A model generated the notes under the pieces. That model was not told where the DNA came from. It was given only the letters and a program-made list of their open reading frames with translations, and did no database searches. Source: Euperipatoides rowelli (lineage: Eukaryota; Onychophora; Udeonychophora; Euonychophora; Peripatopsidae). From it: DNA of 12,306 nt. Below are positions 1-8,420 of the stretch, one piece after another. The stretch is taken from the NCBI GenBank assembly GCA_003024985.2, contig PXIH01S0004572.1; one strand, 5' to 3'. Within the stretch, counting starts at the first letter, position 1; each line of letters begins with the position of its first letter. Both the position numbers and the translations under genes were made by a program.

Positions 1-159
1 TATATATATATTGTATGTGGAACAATGTGGATTTCCATGGACAATGATTGATGTGTCAACTTTGACATTGCAGGTAGACCCAACTTTCTATACTATCAAA
101 GTATGGAAATATTGGAAAGTATAGTGTTTATATTGAGTGGGCCAAGAGGTATTTGTTAG
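1..159 (+). other. Unrecognised short open frames at the window edge
   Basis: A TA dinucleotide run occupies 1-10. Two overlapping plus-strand frames follow. One is open from base 2 to a TAG at 122-124 and reads VDPTFYTIKVWKYWKV at its end. The other is open from 52 to a TAG at 157-159 and contains MEILESIVFILSG. An AG at 72-73 after TTTGACATTGC could be a 3' splice site, but it lacks a strong polypyrimidine tract. I recognise no domain. The patch is slightly richer in G+C than its surroundings, which is the only reason to list it. It could be the tail of a coding exon that begins before the window, or simply chance. Confidence 0.1.
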
Positions 160-606
160 AACTTTCAATTTAGCATAGTGGTTATTACCCATTTAATTTC
201 TCTACATTTTGCAAAGTACAAAGTATTCATCTTTGAAGAAAAGAGGTAAAAATCTTAAACCATCTGGCCTTGTTTTAATTTGTTTAAATACAGTATCTTA
301 TTCAGGTTTGTTTATTCTATTTTTTTTTTATAAATTCATATTTGATTTATTTTTGCTATTATAATGATTCGATTTTAGCACTTAGTTATATTGCAAAATT
401 TTACTAGTATTTTCCTATAAAATTTTAAATGTTCTATTTTTCTAAAATTGATATTAAAAAAAAAAAAAGACAGATGAAGCTAGTTCATATTATAAATTTT
501 GATTTAACAAATTTTCATTAAAAAAATGGAAAATAAATCGGCTGAAACTTTTGAAATAAACTTCAAAATGTTCAATTTTAAATTAAAATTCTAATGGTTT
601 GTATAG
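160..606. other. AT-rich non-coding stretch
   Basis: No gene, RNA or repeat family is recognisable. The stretch holds an uninterrupted run of 13 A at 456-468, several shorter T runs and one TACAGTA motif at 289-295. All six frames are closed by frequent stops. Confidence 0.6.
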
Positions 607-698
607 TCTTTTAGTCCAAATATACATGAAATAAATTTTGGTTCTGACAAGTCCAATGATTTTAGCCAAACTAGTATCATAAATTTTACTTTTTCCAG

Positions 699-789
699 CT
701 ATCATAATATTGGGAGTTACTACCGTTTGATCCGAGGGGAGAGGCAAAGAGGGTTAGGACCAGGGGATCAAGAGGAGGATAAGGAATAA
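699..789 (+). CDS. Candidate 3'-terminal coding exon, unknown product
   Basis: This is a hypothetical last exon. A good 3' splice site precedes it: a T-rich tract at 684-696 ends in CAG at 696-698. The frame is open without a stop from 607 through to TAA at 787-789. If the exon starts at 699, its first base completes a codon and the rest encodes about 29 residues. The tail is strongly charged, with arginine-rich RLIRGERQRG and then acidic GDQEEDKE. Codons in the last half are purine-rich and use G and C far more than the surroundings. A canonical AATAAA lies 33 bases beyond the stop, a normal distance for a short 3' UTR. No domain or family is recognised, and no upstream exon or donor site was identified. 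Chance co-occurrence in T-rich DNA is quite possible, because AG after a T run is common here. An alternative is a purine-rich repeat fragment. Confidence 0.2.
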
Positions 790-821
790 TGCCTATTCTA
801 TAAGGAACTTACAGGAGTCAT

Positions 822-827
822 AATAAA
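822..827 (+). promoter_or_regulatory. AATAAA polyadenylation hexamer (candidate)
   Basis: A canonical hexamer lies 33 bases after the stop of the candidate exon ending at 789. AATAAA is frequent by chance in this AT-rich DNA, so it only has weight together with the upstream splice site and open frame. Confidence 0.2.
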
Positions 828-1058
828 AGTATCATAATAATTTAATGGAATGATATATATTCAAGTAATACAATAATTCTAAGAGAAGCTCAAATAGATA
901 AGTATTGTTGATTTGGGCAGTTCCATGAAATTTCAGAAATGTTAAATTTGGAATCAAGGGGAAAGTGTAGGGTAAAGCAGAGCTTTAGCAAAGGTTCGAA
1001 TTGTGATCACATTTAAATTTAACAAGGTGAAGAGAAGAAAGTTGTTTGTTATATTTTT
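828..1058. other. AT-rich stretch without recognisable gene
   Basis: Nothing coding is visible. A GGTTCGAATTGTG at 993-1005 resembles a pol III B box, but no T-arm can pair around it. The stretch leads into the GC-richer island at 1063. Confidence 0.5.
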
Positions 1059-1062
1059 GTAG

Positions 1063-1165
1063 GGTAGATGTGGTGGTGGTACCGCTTACTGACTCCGGCA
1101 GGTTTCTATTCTTCTGACACACGGTTACGGTGTTAGCTCTATTACGCTGGCTCTAAGTATTGGTC
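1063..1165 (+). mobile_element. Possible degenerate tRNA-derived SINE (GC-richer island)
   Basis: This island is clearly richer in G+C than the sequence on either side. It contains TGGTGGTGGTA at 1071-1081, similar to a tRNA A box, and GGTTTCTATTC at 1101-1111, similar to a B box with one extra T. Around the second motif a T-arm-like fold is possible: GCAGG at 1098-1102, a seven-base loop, and TCTTC at 1110-1114, with four of five positions pairing (one of them G-T). GGT/ACC near 1074-1083 could be a D-stem remnant. The two boxes start 30 bases apart, about 14 shorter than in a normal tRNA, so the anticodon arm would be largely missing and this is not a functional tRNA. Downstream CACACGGTTACGGTGT is an imperfect palindrome. 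I cannot name a SINE family or see target-site duplications. Alternatives are a fragment of another transposon or a decayed exon: an AG at 1061-1062 follows a T-rich tract, and a short frame reads VPLTDSGRF. Confidence 0.25.
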
Positions 1166-2154
1166 TGATCATCCCATCTTAGTTGTGTAACAATTTTTAA
1201 GTTTGCACATCCATTAACAATCTGAAAAAGTAAAAAAGGGAATCACGGATTGAACTAACTATATACTTCATCGTGACAAACCTAATTAGGGAGTCCGGTA
1301 ATTTTTTGGCAATTCTTTTTCACTCCATCATTATTTCTTTCTGCATATTCCTGGTACATCTCATTGAACACATTGATGCTCTCGCTTATGTCAGTCAGCA
1401 GTCGTACTATAAAATTATTATTGCTGCAGCATTTGATGTTATAATTAATTAGTGATTCCAGTGGAGCTATGTTTAATGATAAACCAATTATGCAATATTA
1501 CAATTATGCTTAGGAATTTAAATCATTTTTATTTCTTCACTATGTTTAACAATTAAATATTTACAAGTAAATTGTATTCATTCATTATTTTTTATATTTT
1601 TTACAATTAATATTCTATTGATTTACAGTGTATTAATTATTTTATTTAGTTGCTCCCTTTGATTTATTCCTTACCTCCTTTTCCCTTAACTTTGTACATT
1701 ATATGGCGACACATTATATACTGTAAGTCTGCTAAACAGATACTGTAAATATTAGAAAAGCTTGTGTATTTTTTTTCAGTCGTACATTTAATTTAGTGGG
1801 AAGAGGAGATATTCTAAGCCGTGTTTTTTTTTGTATCTTTTGTAAGCTATGTCTCATCCAAACAAATGGGGATTTATAAATAGGAGATTAATTCAATATT
1901 TTTTCCCTCACAATTCGGGGTGAATTTAAAAGAATAACATCTGTGTTTCAATTTGGAATCTATGCAATAATTCTCGTAGATAATGCATGATGTCATTTCC
2001 ATAAAGCAACCTCGGCAATATAAAAAATACAAATTATTTAATTAACCTTTCAAATTTTAAAGTGATTATTTGGCTCATAGTCATGTAACTCAAATATAAT
2101 ATTCTGGCAGCACTGGTATGCAATTTGATTTCTTTGTTACATTAAAAACAACAA
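1166..2154. other. AT-rich non-coding stretch
   Basis: No gene or named repeat can be supported. Two TACTGTA motifs lie 22 bases apart, at 1719-1725 and 1741-1747. A modest GC increase runs to about 1330 and may be the decayed tail of the island before it. All frames are broken by frequent stops. Confidence 0.55.
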
Positions 2155-2330
2155 TATTTGATATGAAATTTCAAATTAGGCAAGTTTTATATTGCGTCTT
2201 TTCAATTATAATATCAAATTGAATAGCTACAATTTAAAATTAGCGTGTTTATTAAATTGACAAATTATAATGTAAATTTGAAAACCTACAATTTATAAAT
2301 TGTCATTTTACATTAAGTAGATTAACGATT
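2155..2330. repeat. Cluster of AT-rich inverted and direct repeats
   Basis: Several symmetric elements are packed here. TTCAATT at 2201-2207 pairs with AATTGAA at 2217-2223. A perfect 16-base palindrome, ACAATTTATAAATTGT, lies at 2288-2303. TAATGTAAA near 2269 is mirrored by TTTTACATTA near 2306, so the palindrome sits in one arm of a larger imperfect foldback. The phrase CTACAATTTA occurs twice (about 2227 and 2287). This could be a worn miniature inverted-repeat transposon or a simple AT-rich secondary-structure hotspot. No terminal duplication is evident. Confidence 0.4.
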
Positions 2331-2406
2331 TATTCATTGTTTTGTTTTTTCCTGTTTAGTAATTTGAATATTAATGGAATGAATATTAATTTGAATTGCA
2401 TTAGAT

Positions 2407-2460
2407 AAGTAGATTAAAGTTAATTTACTTATATTTAAATTACTTAAGTAGATTAAAGTT
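2407..2460 (+). repeat. 15-bp direct repeat, period 39
   Basis: AAGTAGATTAAAGTT occurs at 2407-2421 and again at 2446-2460. A shortened third version (TAAGTAGATTA) lies near 2314. The spacer is AT-rich and contains TACTTA, the inverse of the repeat start. This is a short local duplication with no evident function. Confidence 0.6.
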
Positions 2461-2579
2461 TCTTTCTCTTTAATTTTTAAGCAATGTTACTCTCAAACTA
2501 GGCCTATTTGGCTAGATATGTACAATATAGAGGTGGGAGGAAGCCTAAACCTAGAAACATTTTTTTTTTTCACATTTAG

Positions 2580-2736
2580 TACCAATGTCACTCCAGAGGA
2601 AGTTAGGAATGAGTCTAAGGGTAAACCAATCCCACATTATGTATCATCGTCACTCCAGGGGAGGGGTGAGTGTAATACGTTATACCAGTCTCAGGAGGCC
2701 ATATATGACTTAACAGGTCACAGGGTTATACATTAA
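2580..2736 (+). CDS. Candidate 3'-terminal exon with tyrosine-rich tail
   Basis: This is a hypothetical last exon of a plus-strand gene; the product is not recognised. A run of 11-12 T followed by CACATTTAG (to 2579) makes a strong-looking 3' splice site. From 2580 the frame is open for about 52 codons to TAA at 2734-2736. An ATG at 2518 would extend the same frame upstream to 72 codons, but it would then translate the T-run as phenylalanines, so an exon boundary is more natural. The predicted tail has balanced composition: NVTPEEVRNESKGKPIPHY, then tyrosines in HYVSS, TLYQSQ and IYDLTG. Short tyrosine motifs like these occur in cytoplasmic tails of single-pass receptors, but no transmembrane or extracellular part is seen, so that role is inference. 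The region is visibly richer in G+C than its flanks. AATAAA follows at 2860-2865. A 72-codon frame is not rare by chance at this composition. Confidence 0.27.
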
Positions 2737-2859
2737 CCAGTTTTCAATCATTGTCAGCTATATGTAGGTCTCTCCAGAGAAGATAATTTGATTCTCTAAC
2801 TTTTGTAACAGCAAATCAATACATTGAAAATTGTTTTGTATCAATTTATGATACTCATT

Positions 2860-2865
2860 AATAAA
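2860..2865 (+). promoter_or_regulatory. AATAAA polyadenylation hexamer (candidate)
   Basis: It lies about 124 bases after the stop at 2736, followed within 30 bases by TGCTCTGGT, a T/G-rich run that could serve as the downstream element. It is meaningful only if the preceding exon is real. Confidence 0.2.
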
Positions 2866-3175
2866 GGGCTATTTCACAAATGCTCTGGTAAATAAATTAT
2901 TATCCTGTTTCTTGGCTAAAGTAGTAATACGGTAGGAAAACTACATAAAACGATATTGAGAAAAATAGTTTATAATAATTGTCATTTAACAAAACATTGT
3001 AGCAACATAATACTTATTTTAATAATATAGGAGTACAAGTCAGTTAATTCTTATTTTTTGTTAAATCTCTATTCTAACATCTTTGTCTACAGATATTCTA
3101 ATATTTTTGATATTTTTTTTCAATTTATAGATTTTATTTTTGATAGTTTCCAGATTGTGAATACAGGATTAATTT

Positions 3176-3461
3176 ATCTATAGTTGGTGCTAATAAAATA
3201 ATTTACCATCTAAATGTGTAGTAAAAGCATATTTTAATATAAATTCTAACAGTATTCCAGATGTCATTGCACCCCTTGCAGAGAGTCTCTTTTGCTGAAT
3301 TTTATAAGTTATAGGCTGCTGCTGCTTTAGCAACTTTCTTTACCCTCTTTTTAAAGTTACACTTTTTATTCTAACAGTTCTTCACACTTTGGACAAACAT
3401 CTTTTTGTGATTTTTCAAAGAGGATAATAGAAATGTTATTCACTCTTGTCCATGACAGACA
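3176..3461 (-). other. Broken protein-like frames, possible decayed coding fragment
   Basis: Two minus-strand frames adjoin here. One (3366-3461) ends in KDVCPKCEELLE and then TAA; it holds a Cys-x2-Cys pair of the zinc-knuckle type and its stop overlaps an AATAAA. The next frame downstream on the same strand contains a basic, alanine-rich stretch KKRVKKVAKAAAAYNL, one in-frame TAA near 3310, and then AKETLCKGCNDIW with a second Cys-x2-Cys. The alanines come from a short GCA run. If these pieces once formed one protein, a frameshift and a stop now break it. I recognise no family. Frames of 25-35 codons are common by chance in this DNA, so support is weak. Confidence 0.12.
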
Positions 3462-4944
3462 TTAAACAAATATATACCGTTGACATTTAGTAATTCATCA
3501 AGGTATGCTACAATTCCTATAATGTACAGTAATTGGATTAAATCTAAGGCTTTCTGTGTTCACAAGATTTCCAGATAATACTTGTGTTTTATAATTAGAA
3601 CCCTTAAATCTTGAGATGATTTCCTTTCAAAAAGTGGGTCAGACCATCAACAGAGATGTTTAAATGCTACAGCACTATACTCATAATAACAAACAAGAGA
3701 AACACTAAAGGCTTAAGATAAAAATCTGGAGAATTGAATTTTTTTTTTTTATTATCCAACTTATAGAAGAAAAATTAAAAAATCTTATTGAATATATTTT
3801 TTTAAAACAAAAACTGCCGATTAAATTATTTTTTATTTTTGGAACAAATAACAATATGCAATTTCTTAACTTAGGCCATAACATTATTTCAACGATTCCT
3901 ATAATAAGAATATATTGTATGTACCATTTTTATTCTAACATTTCAGAAATTTTATAGTTTCGAGCTTTATTGTAGAGTTGCTGGAATCCATTTTCAAGTA
4001 GTTTAAGTTTTATTTTATTATTTTATAAAATGTTTTCAATAATCCATTGACTATTAGTCTATATTAATATAATTGTTAAGAAAATTGCATATTATTTAGT
4101 GTAAAAAAAACATTTCAAGCAAAATTATGCAGAAATTTGTTTCACTAATGTTGTTAGAAATGTATATAGCCTATTTAATTTTCAATTATGCTTATTTATT
4201 TTTTATTCCAAATTATCCAAAACTTCACACATTTCTCGATTTCCATGTTCTTATAATTTTAAACTGTAGATAAATCAGTATATCATTTAGTTTAGTCCTC
4301 ATGATTTCTACAGAATCTTTTGTTTTGTTTTTTTAATTTTATTTTGAACTACAGTATTTATTAGTGCTAGACTTCACTAATTTGTAATCCCATCCTAATT
4401 TTCAAAGTTAATTTGTGATTAAAATAAAATGGGGAAGGGCGGTGTATATTAGATGTCAACAGTATTTCATCTGTAGCAAGAACACTCCAAAATTCTTATA
4501 GTCTTAAAACATGTACATTGTTGAATCTTTTAAAATGGCACATCTTTTCACATTATCATTTTGGCCATTAAATTAAGGATTTTTTTTTTTAATATACCAT
4601 ACTAAGATTAATATGTAAACTTCAGAAACAAAATAATGTGCTGAATCTGTGTCATGCAGTCATTAGTGCCTCTGGTGGAAGTTACTTTTTATGGCCAAAA
4701 AATTTTAATGTTGACAGATTGAAATATAGGAAACAGGGGTTTAATTTATCCTATTTAATAGAACAGCCTTTTTAATTTACTAACTAGCTTTTTTACTCAT
4801 AAATAAATATTAAGCAAACTTTTATAAACTGCTTTGTTAAATATTGAATTTTCTTAGGTTTCATTTGGAAGATAAGGGAATAGCAATTAGAATATAATAT
4901 AAGCTTTTTGAAATTCATTAAGCAAGACAAGTCTGCCTTTTAAC
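3462..4944. other. Long AT-rich non-coding stretch
   Basis: I see no gene. Runs of 10-11 T occur near 3739 and 4581. TACAGTA motifs are at 3525-3531 and 4350-4356. The only GC-richer patches are about 4430-4450 and 4650-4680. The second holds TAGTGCCTCTGGTGG at 4664-4678, which resembles a CTCF core with one base missing. Confidence 0.55.
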
Positions 4945-4961
4945 ACAAAGAAATTCTTTGT
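4945..4961. repeat. 8-bp perfect inverted repeat
   Basis: ACAAAGAA at 4945-4952 is mirrored by TTCTTTGT at 4954-4961 around a single A. This is a near-perfect palindrome with no assigned function. Confidence 0.6.
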
Positions 4962-5407
4962 ATTTATCATTACTGTGCTAAATAAACCTTAAAAGGAATG
5001 TTGTTATTAAAATGTCATTGGGAAGTCAATATTGTATTTTGTACAATAATTTATTGTTTATTTTTTTAAAAAAGCCAATTTTATATTTAATAAGCTGCCA
5101 TATTAACTTATTTTATTCATTGTATCTACACTACATTATTTGTTATTAATTGGCTGTAGAATTATCCTTAATTGAAACTATAGTTAGATATTTGTTTTAA
5201 TTGATCAATAAAAAATATGTATACAGTATATTAATGAATCTTTCAGATCTTTGTAATAGTATATTCCAGAGAAATTTCTTTTTTTCTTTTCTAAAAAAAA
5301 TACCGTATATATTTATAATAGGCTACTTGAAAAAAAATATCAATACTATAAAAATTTTAATCTCATGGAATTAAATATTAGTTGCCATTAAATATTATCA
5401 GCTAATA

Positions 5408-5451
5408 TAATAATAATAATAATAATATATAGACTACATTATATATATATT
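5408..5451. repeat. Microsatellites (TAA)6 and (AT)5-6
   Basis: Six TAA units run from 5408 to 5425, followed 14 bases later by an AT run at 5440-5451. These are ordinary simple repeats, likely length-variable. Confidence 0.85.
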
Positions 5452-6004
5452 TAAAAATTATTAAATTTTGGTAATATTTTTTATTAATTCCTAATTAAAT
5501 ACAGACATACTGTACACTCATTAATGTATGCATTGGGACCAAATAGATTACTTAAAATGAAGATGTACTTAAAGTGAAGCACTGACTTTTCACTTATCGA
5601 TGAAGGCATTGTAAATAAATCATTTATAACCAAGATAATTTTTTATAGTTGCTAACTACTTATTTTTTAAACCTAGGCAAGTATTATTTGAAATATATTT
5701 TTATTTTTTAATATATTTTTCTAAAATAAAGTAAAACGTAAATTCTTTAAATGCATTATTTTATTAGAATATGACAAAGTGTCCGTTATTGTGAAGCAGG
5801 CAGTAAAAATGGTATGGTGCTACTGTAAGTACAATATGTTCGTATATGCAAGAGTCAGTGAATGGCCTAAACAGGGTATATCTGTAATTCCTGTTAATAA
5901 ATTTTCAGATGAGCAAAATAAATAAATGATTATTCACAAAAATTAGATAATGAGTTAATTTCTGGTCAATTTTCACATAATTGACAAATAATGATAATTT
6001 CTAA
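5452..6004. other. AT-rich non-coding stretch
   Basis: No gene is seen. TACTGTA occurs at 5508-5514 and 5821-5827. The sequence around 5820-5880 is slightly less AT-rich but has no open frame or motif I can name. Confidence 0.55.
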
Positions 6005-6443
6005 CTAACTTGTCTGACTGTAGTTTGTTTATTTATTGACTACGGTTGTATTAAACCTGTCAAAGATGACATGAACTTCAGTCGACCTAGCCCACAAACA
6101 CAGATATGTCTTACCCACCCTTTAAGCAAACTTAATAAAGAAAATCGGGTCAAAATCAAAGCAATCAAAATTTCTGAAACTATTGTTATTATTATTTTCA
6201 GTTAATCTTTTATGCTGAATTAATAAATAAAGATGTCATTCATAATTTCTTTAAAAATTAAAGACAATTTTTTTTAATAAATGGGAGTTGAGCTGCATTA
6301 GACACAATGGGGCAAATAATTTCAGATATTTTGTAAAGATGGATTGCACCATTCTTTGTTGACAAATAGCTACAGGTGATGGCTGTGTTTACTGCATTCA
6401 ATTCCTGCCAAAATACTATCGAGTTTATATGGCGGCTGGTCAT
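6005..6443. other. Region with two unassigned open frames
   Basis: A plus-strand frame is open for 66 codons from 6005 to TAA at 6203-6205. It has an internal ATG at about 6071 and contains MNFSRPSPQTQICLTHPLS followed by a lysine-rich part. A minus-strand frame of 61 codons spans 6258-6443 and begins MTSRHINSIVFWQELNAV. Both have more balanced residue use than the T-run frames elsewhere and lie in slightly GC-richer DNA. Neither shows a recognisable domain, a clear splice-site pair or a partner exon. By hand estimate several frames this long are expected by chance in the window. They are recorded as possible exon fragments only. Confidence 0.12.
6429..6436 (+). promoter_or_regulatory. ATGGCGGC, YY1-like core or start codon context
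   Basis: ATGGCGGC is the core of the YY1 consensus, which in animal promoters often overlaps the start codon. Read as a start it gives MAAGHFCNLIRF and then TAA at 6465-6467, so it would need a donor site nearby; the GTAACC at about 6448 is a weak one. The 8-mer stands out in this AT-rich context but is otherwise isolated. Confidence 0.15.
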
Positions 6444-6723
6444 TTCTGTAACCTAATCAGATTCTAAAATTTGTGATGTAAAAACTTGGTATTTGATTAA
6501 GGTCATTAAAACCATGTCCGAGTTATAAGAACACACTACTTTTGTCTTTTATATTAGCCAATAATCTGAAAAATTATTACCTGAAATTAATTTGATTATT
6601 ATGAATAAGTTTGAATTAATTAAAAATATTTCCCCAATATTCAATCATTTCTATATTGTACCTGGCTAAAACAAATGTTGAAACTGAATTAACTAAATAT
6701 TGTCATCAAAAATAGTGTTGCCC

Positions 6724-6741
6724 GGTGTAAAAGATTACACC
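6724..6741. repeat. Small hairpin, 6-bp stem
   Basis: GGTGTA at 6724-6729 pairs with TACACC at 6736-6741 around AAAGAT. Two more C-G pairs are possible outside after a one-base bulge. Confidence 0.55.
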
Positions 6742-6807
6742 AGGTAAAATTCAGAATTGCCTGTAAAAGCCATTTGAAAGTCAATTTATTATTGTAAAAT
6801 AGTCCAC

Positions 6808-6836
6808 TTTTTTTTTCTCAAAAAAAAAAAAAAAAA
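6808..6836. repeat. T9-CTC-A17 foldback
   Basis: Nine T (6808-6816), CTC and seventeen A (6820-6836) can fold back on themselves. The long A run could be the tail of a decayed retroposon, but no retroposon body or target duplication is recognisable upstream. Confidence 0.7.
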
Positions 6837-6861
6837 CTAGGAAATTATCATTATTACTAGT

Positions 6862-6893
6862 TTTAATTTTAAGTAAAACTACTTAAAATTAAA
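6862..6893. repeat. 14-bp perfect stem-loop with 4-base loop
   Basis: TTTAATTTTAAGTA (6862-6875) is perfectly complementary to TACTTAAAATTAAA (6880-6893), with loop AAAC. It is the longest perfect inverted repeat I found. The stem is nearly all A/T. No T-run terminator logic applies in a eukaryote. It may be a palindromic remnant or simply a hotspot for slippage. Confidence 0.8.
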
Positions 6894-7553
6894 TTTTAAA
6901 AAGTTGCTTTGGCCTTTTTTTTATGTATATACTAATGATGAAATTTTATCCAGTTATTAATATACTGTAATTATTTTGATAAATCAAAGCCAAAAAAAAA
7001 CCGGTAATTTTAATATAAACATCCATAATAAACAGAAATGTCCATGAACTATTTTATTGAAATTAGATGATTACTGAGAATCAGGTGACACCCATTTTGT
7101 GATTTTTTTTTTTTAAGGTTATAGCATAATACAATCAATTAGAACACTAGAGTGATTTTTTTTATTTTTAATGGCAATAATTTATGTATACTGAAATTAG
7201 AAAATACAGTACATACACATCTATAACCATGATAATATTGTCCATATTAAAACCACTTGTGCTTATTTTTTTTTTAATCGTGCTTATTTAAGAACAAAAA
7301 TCTATTGCTACAAGATTGAAAAATATATTGTATTATAAGAATTTAAAAAGATTGGCCTAGATTAGTATCTACATTTTACAAATTTGCCGAGATTTAAAAC
7401 TGAACAATACTTGAGACGTATGAATTGGCAATCATTTACAAAATGGTTTAAACTATTTTTTAAAAATACGATGCAAAGATATATGGCATTGAAATTATGT
7501 TTATCATTTTATTCTCCCAGTCATTTATATATAAAAAATAAATAAAAAAGCTT
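6894..7553. other. AT-rich non-coding stretch
   Basis: No gene or repeat family is seen. TACTGTA occurs at 6963-6969 and TACAGTA at 7205-7211. Several runs of 8-12 T are present (about 6915, 7106 and 7266). Confidence 0.6.
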
Positions 7554-7622
7554 AAGTTAGAAGTGAAAAATATATTTAAATGTATTTGTTAGAGGAAGAT
7601 AGTTCGTACGTACTTCTAACTT
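7554..7622. repeat. 11-bp inverted repeat flanking 47 bases
   Basis: AAGTTAGAAGT at 7554-7564 is mirrored by ACTTCTAACTT at 7612-7622. The 47-base interior is AT-rich with a CGTACG palindrome near its right side. It could be a very small inverted-repeat element or a long-loop hairpin. No flanking target duplication was seen. Confidence 0.6.
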
Positions 7623-7891
7623 CCTACCCAAATCCTATACAATAAAATAGCAATGGTCACTCACCTTTATAGAAAAGTATATGCGTATGATTTTTCACAT
7701 GCTTAGTTTTCACACGTTAAAGATAAAAAATATTTTATTTTTATTAGCATTTTATTATTAAACAATAAGATATACTGTAATACAGATTGTGCTAATAAAA
7801 ACCACAGTTTTTTTTCATTTGAATATTTTGAAGCGTACGTTCTTATTAAGAAATTTATTTTTTAATCGTTTCTTAAATGATTTTAGGAATA

Positions 7892-7922
7892 GGGGGTGTT
7901 GGGGGGATGTCTAGGGCCCCCC
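7892..7922. repeat. G-run/C-run hairpin
   Basis: G5 (7892-7896), G6 (7901-7906) and GGGCCCCCC (7914-7922) stand out sharply in an AT-rich setting. G6 can pair with C6 (7917-7922) around a ten-base loop. Only three G tracts of three or more are present, so a canonical intramolecular quadruplex is not predicted. It may be a remnant of a G/C-rich dispersed repeat. Confidence 0.6.
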
Positions 7923-7978
7923 TTGTATTTCAATTGACAACAGGCTTTTCAGCTAGTATATGTATAAACTATGTACTA

Positions 7979-8029
7979 TACTGTATTATATAATGTATGT
8001 ATGTATGTACTGTATATTTATATACTGTA
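7979..8029. repeat. (ATGT)4 microsatellite with three TACTGTA motifs
   Basis: Four ATGT units occupy 7993-8008. TACTGTA lies at 7979-7985, 8008-8014 and 8023-8029, and the phrase TACTGTAT occurs before and after a TTATA spacer. This is a simple-repeat area that probably evolved by slippage. Confidence 0.75.
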
Positions 8030-8420
8030 TGTACACTCAGTATATTTAAAGTCTATTTGGCCACGTCTTCTGTCACTGTGCTGTGAATCTAGAAAAAGGC
8101 AAGGTTAGTAAAGGTACATGTTTTTCTCCTGCCACTTTACTATATCATGTAAAAAAATATCTATGTCCAAATATGAATACCGTAATAATATTTACCCCTG
8201 TGCAAATATTAATAAATATAATCGAATGGATTTTCATGCTCCTCATCCAAACATGTTTTTTTTTTTTACCAAAATAGTCTTCTTCTTTTTTTTAATACGA
8301 AAATAAGTTAGTACAGGTCTAAAATATATCAATAGACTATAAATTATAAAAATAATGGATTTTCAAATCTGTTATTTTTGTCTTGGAACTGAATTATAGC
8401 ACATAAAACGTATGATATAG

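Noticed and set aside
993-1005. GGTTCGAATTGTG resembling a tRNA B box
   Set aside because: The bases on either side cannot form a T-arm stem, and no convincing A box or acceptor stem lies upstream.
4664-4678. TAGTGCCTCTGGTGG resembling a CTCF core
   Set aside because: It lacks one base of the usual spacing between TAGYGCC and CTRSTGG, and a single weak match in 12 kb is not evidence of a bound site.
8083-8306. Two overlapping plus-strand frames of 64 and 62 codons
   Set aside because: They overlap in different frames and end in phenylalanine runs from poly-T. Codon use shows nothing protein-like.
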